In this document: positions 36,145-46,492 of the stretch, in pieces
How the letters are laid out: the number at the start of each line of letters is the position of its first letter
How positions within the stretch are numbered: position 1 is the stretch's first letter
From: Botryotinia globosa
Lineage: Eukaryota > Ascomycota > Leotiomycetes > Helotiales > Sclerotiniaceae
NCBI GenBank assembly: GCA_014898425.1
Contig: RCSZ01000007.1
Span: forward strand, 1,240,001-1,304,000
DNA length: 64,000 bases
Direction of reading: 5' to 3'
Made by a program: the position numbers and the translations under genes
Notes under the pieces: generated by a model
Databases searched by the model: none
What the model was told of the DNA's origin: nothing
The model's input: the letters and a program-made list of their open reading frames with translations, nothing else

Positions 36145-36554
36145 ATTTGTGCGTTCGAGAGGACCGTGAATTTAGACCCGAGAGCGGTGTTGCTACTACT
36201 TTGATTGGTGTTGTATTAAATATAGCGGATAGCCGAATGAATGAATAATTTTGGACGACGAAACGAGAGTGCGTAGTTATAGTTCAAAGAATAAAAAAGA
36301 GTAAACGAATATAAAAAGGTGCCAGCATGGTGTCTCAGTTACTACTGATTGACGCGGCCCCTATGCTAGGTATATTCGGTATATTTGATGTTGTTTAAAA
36401 GGAAGAGAACGTGGAGGAATTCGAATGTCAGCATTGGAGAATCATGTTACCATATTTTCTAATAGGCAAGTGCAGGTACGAGGGAAACTTAAAAATAAGT
36501 AGCTTTTTTATTCATTTATCGTTTAATTAAGAAAGAGCAACCTGGAGTTTTGAC
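36145..36554. other. promoter region of LIM-domain gene
   Basis: About 410 bp between the LIM-domain gene start and the doubtful small frame downstream of the next gene. I see AT-rich DNA with no clear element. Confidence 0.5.
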
Positions 36555-36803
36555 TTAACTACACAAACATGAATCATGACCTTTTGCAACTCCGTTATCG
36601 AGAAAGAATAACATAATAACAGCTCCCAATGTAGTAATCCAGGCAAATCCAGCCACTATGAAACACATCCACCAATTTGCGATGCATGAATATGCGATAT
36701 CTCCAGGTTGACACCAACCATGTACTCCAATCCTATTAGAAACAAATCCTGAACATACAAGGGTCGTATGAATGTATAAACAAGAATAATGGGCAATTGC
36801 CAT
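36555..36803 (-). CDS. doubtful small membrane-type protein
   Basis: A frame of 82 residues with seven cysteines and a strong hydrophobic segment (WWMCFIVAGFAWITTLGAVI) near the C-terminal half. The composition is unlike the low-complexity shadow frames of this window, so I record it. Against it, its start lies only 60 bp beyond the stop of the upstream gene on the same strand, which leaves almost no promoter, and I recognise no family. It could be a fragment, 3' untranslated sequence or a small unannotated gene. Confidence 0.2.
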   Translation of the reverse strand: MAIAHYSCLYIHTTLVCSGFVSNRIGVHGWCQPGDIAYSCIANWWMCFIVAGFAWITTLGAVIMLFFLDNGVAKGHDSCLCS

Positions 36804-36862
36804 TAATTAAGATTCTCTACTCCATGATAGACAATACCATCGACTAGAAATCGTCAAATCGA

Positions 36863-39047
36863 TCATTTTCGGCTCTTTGGTCGTGCAAGCATGTTAAGTC
36901 GACTTAAAGTCAGACCTCTCTTTTTGGCAGGGCTTGGGGTGGCATTCGAAGAGGCAACAACGTTCTTTCCAGACTGAAGTCTTGGAGCCATTAGCATAGC
37001 GCCCTCTGGAGCCTTTTGCTTCTTTGGTGAGCGTGTTTCCTCTTCGCCATCGGACTCAACTCTCCTACGCTTCTTGTTTGACATTCCGTGCGGAACAGTT
37101 GGCATAACTGAAAGGTTAGTTGATTTTTTGCTCGATTCACGACCAGGAGGGTTGGTGTTCTCCTTGTTGCCATCAGGAAAACTACCAGGCATAGCATCAG
37201 GGAATATACTTCGACGGACTTGGCGGACAGTGGCTTGATTAGGAGATGGACCAAATCCCTTCGGAGAAGCACCAAAGCTGATGGTATGATCACTGCGAAA
37301 AGTAAAGGTGCCAGGAACTGAGGGAGGAAGATGTGGGGGAGGAGCTTGACGAGGTGGTTCTGGAAGAGGTCTAACTCCAGCGAGGGAAGGGTACTCTACT
37401 GCTTTAGTTTCAGTTGTTTCAGTATCTTTTGCCTGTCCATCAGTGGGTCCTTGTTGAGATACAGGCTTGCGGGGAGCGATTGAGGAAGTGATTTTCAAAT
37501 TGGACTTTGATGTTGAGCGAGGAATGCCGGACTTCACTGGAGATGGAGATTTTGGAACAATAGTTTCGTTGTGCTTAGCTTCACTGTGCTTTTTTGTCTC
37601 TGGCGTGAATCCAACATGCTTCATGCCCTTAGAACGGCTGGCACCTATAGGTGTTGTGGGAACAGGGGGCAGGTCTCTCGCAAGATTTAGCTTGCTTGGG
37701 CTCCTAGCAATTGGAGGAACAACCGGCGCCTTTTCTGCTTTTTTTGAGCTGAAGCTGGAACTTGTATGCTTCAAGATAGACTTCATACGGTCGAATCTGC
37801 TCGGGGTTCGGAGCATGGATTTACTTGGTGCAGTCATTGATCCAGCGATATTGTTCATTGTAGCAGACTTTAACATACCGCGTGGGGTGCTTTGCAAATT
37901 TGGTTTTGATGGCGATCTTGACAAGCTGGGTATTTGAGTTGAAGATTGCTTAACACTTTGGGCACGAGCCAAAGATGATTGTGTGGGTGTTGTCAAATGC
38001 GCGGGAATGCCGGACATCTTGTGACGGGGAGTAGAAGGCATTGCCATTGTTTCAGTCTTGCCACGAGATATTGGGCGTTGAGTGGAAGTATCATCCGTCA
38101 TGCGCTGACGAGCACGCTTGGCAGGTGCAGTATTTTCAAGTCGTTCACTCTCGGCATCTTGGGAGGAATCTTCGCTCAGAGTGGCATCTCTGTCACCTAG
38201 CTTGACCTTCGATTGTGTGCGCTTAAGAGCTTTTGCAGTAGGAGTAACTCTGCCCGGTTGAGCTCGGAAGGAGGATGGATGATTGGCGATACTATCCATC
38301 TTCTTGAACCTGTACGAAGTTAGGGCCATGGCTCTTCAAATATTTAATTGCTTTCATAGATCGAATGTTCCTCGAATATTAGGAAACGTTCAAACAAAAC
38401 TTACTCTGCCATGTGAACATCACTGTATCTACTAACTTTGCCCTTTGCCTGCGCAATTCTTCGGGTTCCCGTTTGGGTACCCTCTGGATTGTTTCTTTGT
38501 TCCATCTCCCGCTCCGCAGCAAGTTTAGCTTTGATACGGAGGGCTTCTTCGCGTAGTTCATCCATCATACGTTGAGCTTCCGGGCCAAGAACAGGTGCAG
38601 GTCGAGCGAATCTAAAGTCGAAAGTTGGGGAGCTGATACCGATCTTCGAGGGTGTTTTTTGTTGAACGCCAGAGGGCTGGTCGTCACCCTTGGCATTGAT
38701 ATCAACAAAGCCATGACGGAGTCCTGAGTCGGGCTTTTGTGTGGTAGATTTATGAGTCATGGATGGATGCATTTCCTCTCTAGGTGGGACAATGCGACCG
38801 GAGGTAGCTGGTGTTTGGGGCGCTTGAACAGGAGACGAAAGGTTCGGGAGGGAAGGATAGGCAGGACCCTCATCATCTTCGGCAAGAGATGTGAGTTGGG
38901 GAGTTGCATTTTGCAATGCCTAGAGTAAGTGATAAGTAGGTACCTAGTACAAAGTCCCAACACTTGTTACAATAATAATAGGAAAGCTATACATACTTTA
39001 GCAGGAGTACGAAGTCGAGAAGAACGACGACGCGGAGGAGACGCCAT
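36863..39047 (-). CDS. basic SP-rich nuclear-type protein, unknown function
   Basis: Three exons: 38997-39047, 38405-38919 and 36863-38309, giving 670 residues. The introns are 76 bp (GTATGT...TAG) and 95 bp (GTAAGT...CAG); the second restores HMAEFKKMDS. The protein begins MASPPRRRSSRLRTPAK, a basic start with nuclear-signal character. A short charged helix follows near residues 135-170 (EAQRMMDELREEALRIKAKL), which may form a coiled coil. The rest is disordered, rich in Ser/Pro/Lys/Thr, with repeated SPSKLNL- and TPSRFDRMKSIL-like motifs, many S/T-P sites and KKRRRVES and SPKKQK nuclear-signal candidates near the end. The SRSPSK.NL motif occurs at least three times. I recognise no named family. 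A phosphorylated nuclear or spindle-associated role is possible but is speculation. Confidence 0.75.
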
Positions 39048-39594
39048 AATTAATAGCGCAACAAAATGGATTGAATGTCAGTCGATGGTATATCCAACAA
39101 ATGTATTTACAGTGAGTTGTAAATAATAAGGTGTTCAAAAGGAGTATCAAATTCACCCTTATCATGTATGTGTGTAGTTGGAATTCCAAGATTTGAATGA
39201 TGAAATCGAAAACGCTAGTTGAAAGCTCTGGGGGGTTTGTTGACATTCGGGCAAGCCTTAAAAGTAAACAAGGATATAAAACGCGCTAAACTTTGATATC
39301 ACATGACATTCTGTATATTTCAATTTCAATCAAGCAAGCTCCATATGTTCACCAGTCTTCAGCCTATGGTATCTATCTGAATGTTAGCAGCAGCGGGACC
39401 AGACAGCTTTGTACAGTCAAGCTATGCAAAATCTAGATCTCTGTTCGAAATATACCTGGTCAATTCACGTAGGGTACGGCGTCACCATCAATTGAAGTTG
39501 ACTGGGACTGGGTAGGTAGGTAGTTCTAACATGCAATTCGATAGAGAGGCCAGGCCAGATAGTGATATAGTGAATGAGTGACTCCCGCTTCCTT

Positions 39595-39640
39595 ACAATG
39601 AAGACAATGAAGACAATGAAGACAATGAAGACAATGAAGG
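39595..39640. repeat. ACAATGAAG 9-mer array
   Basis: Five tandem copies of a 9 bp unit. It reads as FIVFIVFIV on the minus strand, an artefact frame. Confidence 0.85.
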
Positions 39641-39804
39641 GGTTTATTGCAGGGTCCCGGTATGAAAGTCCCACGGTGATTTATACCAATAGCAGCAGTA
39701 GAAGCCCTCATATACTGATTGAATGCTGACATAAAAGCTGACATGAAAGTTTGGAGCATACCTACGATACTGGCAGTAGTAATTGTTACTGTTGTTACCA
39801 TGCC

Positions 39805-39905
39805 CATTTCAGACTTCACTCTAACTTTCATTTCAGACTTCACTCTACCTTTCACTCTCACTCACTCAATCTTTCATTTCAGACTTCACTCTAACCTTCA
39901 CTCTA
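39805..39905. repeat. three spaced copies of a 19 bp unit upstream of erg24
   Basis: CATTTCAGACTTCACTCTA starts at 39805, 39829 and 39875, separated by CTTTCACTC-type sequence. The copies lie about 375-450 bp upstream of the erg24 start codon. Confidence 0.8.
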
Positions 39906-40251
39906 AACTTCCCTCAATCAAACCCTCCCTTATGACGCTTGGGAGAAGCTTGGGCCATCCCCAATCTCCATCTTTCCCAAAGCAGCTCTTCTTCGATCAT
40001 CAATGCAATATGGACGCAAGACAAGGATCAATTATTCTGAACGGAATCTTCAGATCCGAATGACACGATAATTTATACTCTGCGGTGCCTCTTTTGGCTC
40101 TTATACGACGATTTAAAGTCGTCCAAGATATCTCCTCAAAAATTTAGTCCTCAAACTTCGTTGAGTGTAAATTCTGAATACTTCGACAATTCACATTTCA
40201 GAAACTTCTCAACCAGCACATCCTGATTGAAAGCTTCACAACTCCTTCAAC

Positions 40252-41851
40252 ATGGCTCCCAAGAAGACCACGGTCTCAAAAGTAGCCGAGCCTCATGGGT
40301 ATGAGTTTGGTGGACCGTAAGTAGCTCGTTTCAACTGCAGACTCATCGACATGTACTGATTATCTTGCAGATTAGGAGCTTTCGGTATATCTTTCGGATT
40401 ACCCCTTCTTTGCTACGCGACGACCTTTCTCTGCAATGACATTTCCGGTTGTCCAGTCCCCTCTTCGCTCTCTCCTTCGACGCTTACAATCAACAATCTT
40501 AAACAAGAGGTTGGGTGGCCCGAAAATGGACTCGCGGGCTTATTGAGTTGGGATGTACTTCTCAAAGTAGTAGGCTACTACTTTCTGAGCATGGTTTTGC
40601 ACAGAGTTTTGCCAGGCGAAGAGAAGTTAGGTGTCGAACTTGCAAGTGGGGGAAAGCTCAAGTACAAATTCAATAGTATGTACTTTCACGATTGAATGAA
40701 TGGTACAGCGTTTGCTAACGAATCGCGCAGCTTGGTCTTCTACAATGTTTACATTTGCTCTATGCGCTGCAGGAACTATCGCACAAGGAGCAGACTTCCC
40801 AGTCTGGACTTTCATCTACGACAATTATTTACAAATACTAACAGCGAGCATTCTCATCTCCTACGGCCTCGCGACTTTCGTCTACATCCGCAGTTTCAGT
40901 GTCAAGCCTGGCAACTCTGAACTGCGCGAGTTGGCTGCTGGTGGTCATTCTGGAAATATGCTCTATGATTGGTTTATTGGAAGAGAACTCAACCCAAGAG
41001 TGACTCTCCCATTACTTGGCGAAATTGATATCAAAGAATTCTGTGAGCTACGACCAGGTCTCATGGGGTGGCTTCTGATGGATTATGCATTTGTTGCTCA
41101 CCAATACAAGACTTACGGATACATCACCGACAGTATCGTGTTGATCACAGCATTTCAAACACTCTATGTGCTTGATTCATACTGGATGGAAAATGCTATC
41201 CTCACTACCATGGACATTACAACAGATGGCTTCGGACTCATGCTATCATTTGGAGACTTAGTCTGGGTTCCATTCATCTATTCTCTCCAAGCTCGTTACC
41301 TCGCCGTCTACCCACTTTCTCTTGGCGTCTTTGGCACTAGCGGCGTTCTCGCAGTTTTAGCTATAGGATATTACATCTTCCGTGGCGCTAACAATGAGAA
41401 GAACCGCTTCAGAACTGACCCGACGGATCCCCGCGTTGCACATCTCAAGTACATTGAGACACAATCCGGCTCCAAACTTCTCATTTCTGGCTGGTGGGGT
41501 GTAGCTCGTCATATTAACTATGCCGGCGATTGGATCATGGCTTGGTCTTATTGTCTTCCTACTGGTATTGCTGGTTATTTAATTAACCACAGCTCGGTGG
41601 CCCCAACATCAGGTCAATCCCTCGCAGATGGATCTTTCGTGTACAGTGGACCAGCAGTACACACAGAAGTCACGCAAGGCGCAGCTAGAGGCTGGGGTAT
41701 GATCATTACATACTTCTATGTGATTTACTTCGGAGTCTTGTTAGTGCATAGAGAAATGAGAGACGAGGAGAAATGTGAGAGAAAGTATGGCGAGGACTGG
41801 AAGAGATACAAGGAGATTGTTAGATACAGAATCATCCCAGGCATTTATTAG
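40252..41851 (+). CDS. erg24: C-14 sterol reductase
   Basis: Three exons: 40252-40316, 40371-40675 and 40731-41851, giving 496 residues. The introns are 54 and 55 bp, both ending GCAG. The enzyme reduces the C14-C15 double bond left by the 14-demethylase in ergosterol synthesis, using NADPH, in the endoplasmic reticulum membrane. It is a polytopic ERG4/ERG24-family protein. EPHGYEFGGPLGAFGISFG at the N-terminus and FLCNDISGCP are typical of Erg24 rather than Erg4. The family signatures SGWWGVARHINYAGDW and, near the end, LLVHREMRDEEKCERKYG and RYRIIPGIY are complete. Both exon joins restore conserved sequence (GGP|LGAF and KFN|TWSS). Erg24 is the main target of morpholine fungicides. The gene appears intact. 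Confidence 0.95.
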
Positions 41852-42120
41852 TGCAATGGGCAAATAGGTACAAACAAAGAGCATGGAGGGGCTGGGTAAT
41901 TGCATCTTTTTATGGATGACTAAAATGATAGGAGAGAGCGTGTACAGGAGGTGTGTACAATGCATGACGATATTTAAGTAATAATCTATGATATTTCTTG
42001 CTACATGATAATCAGTTCCATCCTATCACGTGGTGAAGTATACAAGCTTCTCGTTCTGGTCATTTATATCACGATCTCTTCCCGAGTGACCAAGTCTTCA
42101 TCATGATACAATTATCAGTC

Positions 42121-42352
42121 GACTCTTATAAGCGGGCTCCTAGTTTCTAGTCGGGGAAAGCGGTTGTAGCCTTAGTTTTTTTCGTAGCTGTTTCGCCCAA
42201 TTTTCAAAATGAAAGTAAAAATTACATATTATTGAATGACTATTACTTCACTGAATTCGAAAAAATTTATTTATTTTCGAAGAACACAATCTTTTTTGAA
42301 CGGGGACAACCGCTTTCCCCGACTAGGAACTAGGAGACCGCTTATAAGAGCT
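42121..42352. mobile_element. MITE-like element with about 45 bp terminal inverted repeats
   Basis: The left end reads CTCTTATAAGCGGGCTCCTA, then GTTTCTAGTCGGGGAAAGCG and GTTGT. The reverse complement of the right end gives the same words with two or three changes. The 230 bp total and AT-rich centre without a coding frame fit a non-autonomous DNA transposon (MITE). The repeat may extend a few bases outward (AGTC...). I cannot identify a clear target-site duplication. It lies in a convergent spacer, so it probably disturbs no promoter. Confidence 0.75.
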
Positions 42353-42611
42353 GACTATTAGTGTCAAGTTGGGAAGATCTTTCTCTACCTACCTGCTGAC
42401 ACCTTTACTTCTTTCTTTATTCGGAGACTGAGTACACGGACTTCTATATTTCAAAGTTGAGAGATGAGTTGAGATGAGATGATGAGAGTACACCGGGAGG
42501 AGAGACTATTCCGATTGTCAATCAAAATACAGATCATATATGTATATCATCACGTCATGTGAATTTTCTTGATTGGTTTTATTATCCTAACTGCAGTTGT
42601 TAAAGATATAC

Positions 42612-42646
42612 TAGGTAGGTAGGTAGGTAGGTAGGTAGGTAGGTAA
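42612..42646. repeat. (TAGG)n array
   Basis: About eight tandem TAGG units, the last one changed to TAAG. Confidence 0.9.
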
Positions 42647-43680
42647 GTAGATACAATCATTGTGTAACCCCTTAACAGGAGAAACAATAAGTTGAATGGA
42701 TGTAGGAAAGGGAAGGGAATGAAAGGAATGTTACGAAAGTTTTCTACAATCTGAACCGGCCTTCGTAGACTCCATACTCTCCCGAACATAGGGAACTCTC
42801 CTGCTCGTATATCACTCTTTAATACTCCAACTCCACGTCCGAAACCAGCCATCAACATCAAAAGCAAAACAATTTCTCCAATTTCAAAGCGCGAATGCTA
42901 TCTGGAAGTTACAATCCGACACAGATCAATGTGTGCGGGAACGCAAATATCAGAACCAAACCAAATATTTCATGGAAACCCTTTGAAAGACCCTACATTA
43001 GCTCCGTGAAAAGAATTCGAGGATTTTATTTGCCTTTAAATAGCTTGCTGGTGGGGCTACATATAGATCTCAGACAGCTGGAGCGGAAGATATTGCTCAC
43101 AATGTTGTCCATGTGTGTGCAATGACTAGGTACCTAGAGTTACCATACCAGGCTTCCTGTGAATCATAGAAGGGATACTTAGGTGAACACTGGAAGATAA
43201 CCTTCCTTCGCAGTCATTTAAGACAGGAAGCGTGCGAGGTTTCAGCTGCAAGATGGTAATCAAGATCGTTCGTTATATCTGATTCGATACATTTGCAACG
43301 GGCTTTCGACAGCGTCGTCTTGTTTTATAGTTCTGTATTCCGTCGCTTTCAAAAGAAGGATATCCGCGAAAGTTATTGAGCACAGTTCGTGAACAAATAC
43401 TTTACTACTCGCTAATTCTTCCTGATCCATCTGAAGCATGTCAGAGGAAAGCGCGACTACTGAACTCATTGTTAAGTACCAAAGATTGTTGCTTTATCTG
43501 GTGCATGTAAGAATTGGTCCTGAAATCAGAAATTTGGGACCGGAGAATAGAGAATAACATATTCATCAAACATGCGAACGCTTTCAAAATCACTAATTGA
43601 CACTAGATCATTACTCGATATAGCCTAAAAGCCCACCCATATTTATACTTAATATCATAAACAAAAATGCACTAGCATAT

Positions 43681-44720
43681 CTACAATTTTGCCTTAATTC
43701 TAGGGGCAAATGTAGTTCCTCCGCTCTCTCCACCAATAGCTTCCACAATCTTATCTACCGTATTAAGAATCCAAGCATTTCCCTCCTCACCTGCTAACCA
43801 TTCTCCTCCCTCTACAGGTTCTTCGCCTGCAGCCTTATATGTACCATCCTCAAACGCTTTTCGTAAACCAAATACGTGGCTGGTGACCTGTGGACCTACT
43901 CCGGTTTGTGCTCTTAAGCATGTTATACCAATCAGACTTGTGAGGACTCTTCCAATCTTTACTGGTCGTGAAGAGACAGAAGGGTCGGTGAAGAGGCTGG
44001 AATAGGAATTCAAGATAAAGACTGGGAGATCTGGATGCGATTCCGCAAGTTTATTGAGTAGTTTTGTTTCAAATGGACGATAGATAGAATCCCATAGCCC
44101 ACGGCCTCGGGCTTTGGCTTCATCAACATTTGCAGTCGTCAATTCACTGTGAATTGGTGTTATATTAGCAGATATTGAGATGTACATCGGGTGTCAATAG
44201 GCTTACCGAGACGGTGTTTTGTTCAACGAATTCATGATTTCATCTGGCAGATTTGCGCGGAACTGACCTAGAACATTGATTGTTCTGGGAATCTAAGGCG
44301 GATTGTTAGTTATGATCTTTTGTAGCAAACTAGTATATAGTAGTGTCATCTCACTCCATTGAAACCTATACATTTCAATCCCACCTCCCTCATCTGCTCC
44401 ACCGTTTTCACTGCATGCGCATGATCCTTATCCTTCGTCGCAAGTCGAAAGAGCTCTAGCATTGAATCGGGGGAATTCATGGTCATAGTCGCAGCTGTCT
44501 GCCATTGAATGATATCAGTTTCCCATGTTTATTCTTCGACGGTTGGTGGGAATCGATGTACCGAGATCGTTAGCCATGATGGCAGTCCAACATTGTTCGC
44601 CGAAGCCTCCTCTTCAATCTTTTGGAAAACGGAACGGATATTCCTTGGTGCAGGTGCATAGCCTGGGCGAGCATAAGGTGCACTTATGAGAGCTTTCAAG
44701 GAGGGAGAAAGTTTCGACAT
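43681..44720 (-). CDS. AhpD-like / carboxymuconolactone decarboxylase-fold protein
   Basis: Four exons: 44562-44720, 44355-44498, 44207-44292 and 43681-44146, giving 284 residues. The introns are 63, 62 and 60 bp, and all three junctions join in phase. The helical segment [17 protein letters not shown] (here [19 protein letters not shown]) and the later [20 protein letters not shown] resemble fungal AhpD-like proteins. Classic AhpD peroxidase partners use a CxxC pair followed by His; here only one cysteine and a His are seen in that helix, so disulfide reductase activity is doubtful. The N-terminus carries several basic residues and no acidic ones in the first 30 ([20 protein letters not shown]), so a mitochondrial location is possible. 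It is divergent to the Zn2Cys6 regulator, with the inverted-repeat elements between them. Confidence 0.75.
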
Positions 44721-45100
44721 AATGGCGGTGGTGAGAATTGTTTGAGAAGGAAAGTTAATTGCTCCATGAGATCACTTTGACGAGGTACGTAAGGTTACTG
44801 GAGAAGGAGATAAACCAATGGCCGAGATGAAGCTTTCGGTACTAGAATTATCGCCGATTTTGAGTGACGTAGGACTTAATTGTATAAAATAGATATAAAT
44901 CACCTAAAAACACAGAAACAGATCTATTACATTTTTCAGTATAATAAGCATTGTACATATGATTGAACCTCATATAAAACTGAATTTCCGAGCTGTAATT
45001 AAATCATCAAACGGTGTGCTACTGATAGATTTAACTATGAAATGAATGACATCTGAAACCCATATAATAATATTCCATTGTGAATATAGAAGAATTTAGT

Positions 45101-45439
45101 TATACCGGACTGAGATTTTCGATCAATCAAATCCGGTATATCTAAGATTCCAGTATAAAAAATAATGACCTAAGCTTTCTAATCAAAATTTACATCTGAT
45201 TTCAATTTTAAATCCTAATATTTTCGAAAAAAATTATATAATTAAAAAAAATGATATTTATTAATTTAAAAAAAAGTTTATTCAATTAAATTTATTATCA
45301 AAATTTATATTAGATTTATAAAAAAAAGTATTCGGTATATCAATATATTCAAAAAATCTAATATCATTATATAAAAAGTATTCAAATAAAAAAATTTTTC
45401 TGATATATTCAAAATTCCGGCATATCCCAGTCCAGTATA
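45101..45439. mobile_element. AT-rich element A with short terminal inverted repeats
   Basis: The left end TATACCGGACTGAGAT matches the reverse complement of the right end, TATACTGGACTGGGAT, at 14 of 16 positions. The interior is extremely AT-rich (poly-A and TTTAAA words) with no open frame. A non-autonomous, degenerated DNA transposon is the best reading. It could also be an older insertion split by its neighbour. Confidence 0.6.
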
Positions 45440-45440
45440 T

Positions 45441-46330
45441 ACCGAGGCCTATAAGGAACATTTAGTACAAACCCCAAAAATAGATTTTTGTCTAAGCTAA
45501 AAATGTATTTAGAATTTAGAGGTGTATATATATTAAAATAAAACTTTCAATCCAGTATACAATCTTAAAAAAATCAATAAAAGAAAAAGAAAAGAAATAA
45601 TCTTATTAATTAGAATCCAAGGAATCGATTAGTATAATTCTTTTTGAATTATCTCAAAAATTAGAATTTATATTTATTATTGAAATATTTCAATAAATTC
45701 GAATAATAAATCGCTTTTAATATTTAATCTTTTATTATTCTAATATTTCAATAATAAATTTAAATTTAAATTTTCGAGAAAATTCAAAAAGAATTATATC
45801 AATCGATTCCTTGAATTCTAATTAGTAATATTATCTCTTTTCTTTTTCTTTTATTAATTTTTTTAAGGTTGTGTATTGAATTGAATAGTTTCTTATATAA
45901 GTTGAGGATTGATTAATAATTAAATCTAATCTTTAAGGTATTAATAAAATAAGCTGAGGATTGATTAGTTATACAATCTAATATTGAGATAAAGAATTCT
46001 TATCGAAATTTATTTGCTTATAATATAATAGTCTGTATATAAAAAGAAAATTATTCAAAAAAGATTTTATATTAGAATTTGAATATTAGTATACTTCTTT
46101 TCAAGAATTCTAAAATAGACTTTAAAATTATAATAATATTATTAATAATAAGAGCTTTTTAATAAAATAATTTCTTTTATAATAAAATTATAATTTATAT
46201 TATTTTATATAATACAATTTTTATTTCCAAGATTTCTATGGACGCATTATATAAATTATAGAAATTTTTTTTGCTTCAGGTAGAAATCTATTTTTGGGGT
46301 TTATGCCAAATGTTCCTTATAGGCCTCGGT
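45441..46330. mobile_element. AT-rich element B, 890 bp, with about 55 bp terminal inverted repeats
   Basis: The left end ACCGAGGCCTATAAGGAACA continues with TTT, then ACAAACCCCAAAAATAGATT. The right end is its near-perfect reverse complement. TA dinucleotides flank the CCGAGG...CCTCGG ends, compatible with a TA target duplication as in Tc1/mariner-type elements (inference). The interior is AT-rich without coding frames and carries a second, inner inverted repeat (45553-45663 with 45775-45884). Confidence 0.72.
45553..45884. repeat. inner inverted repeat within element B
   Basis: Left-arm words such as AAAAGAAAAAGAAAAGA, AATTAGAATCCAAGGAATCG and TATAATTCTTTTTGAATT recur as reverse complements in the right arm with few changes. 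The two arms are about 110 bp each, separated by about 110 bp. The structure could fold into a long hairpin. Confidence 0.7.
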
Positions 46331-46492
46331 AATATAGCCAAGTTTTTCTATACACTCTGTAATTAACCGATCAACTCCAGCCCGGTTGATGTATAATTTC
46401 AACAGGCATACTCGAGTAGTGTTTGAGCACACCAATGATTTTCGTCACTACCACAGCCTCCGCAGCAGTTTGCCTCAGAAATCGTATTTGAA

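Larger units (their letters stand above)
39048..40251. other. divergent promoter region upstream of erg24
   Basis: It separates the SP-rich gene (-) and erg24 (+), so it holds both promoters. It contains an ACAATGAAG 9-mer array (39595-39640) and three copies of CATTTCAGACTTCACTCTA starting at 39805, 39829 and 39875. An imperfect palindrome (ACGACGATTTAAAGTCGTCC) lies near 40105-40124. No gene is seen. Confidence 0.55.
41852..43680. other. convergent intergenic region with a short inverted-repeat element
   Basis: It lies between the erg24 stop and the minus-strand AhpD-like gene stop. It contains a MITE-like element (42121-42352), a (TAGG)n array at 42612-42646 and unassigned short frames at 42550-43470 without family signal. 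Confidence 0.6.
44721..46492. other. AT-rich divergent promoter region filled by inverted-repeat elements
   Basis: It separates the AhpD-like gene (-) and the Zn2Cys6 regulator (+). About 1.2 kb of the 1.8 kb consists of two abutting AT-rich elements (45101-45439 and 45441-46330). Only about 160 bp remains between the second element and the regulator start. No coding frame is seen inside. Confidence 0.7.
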
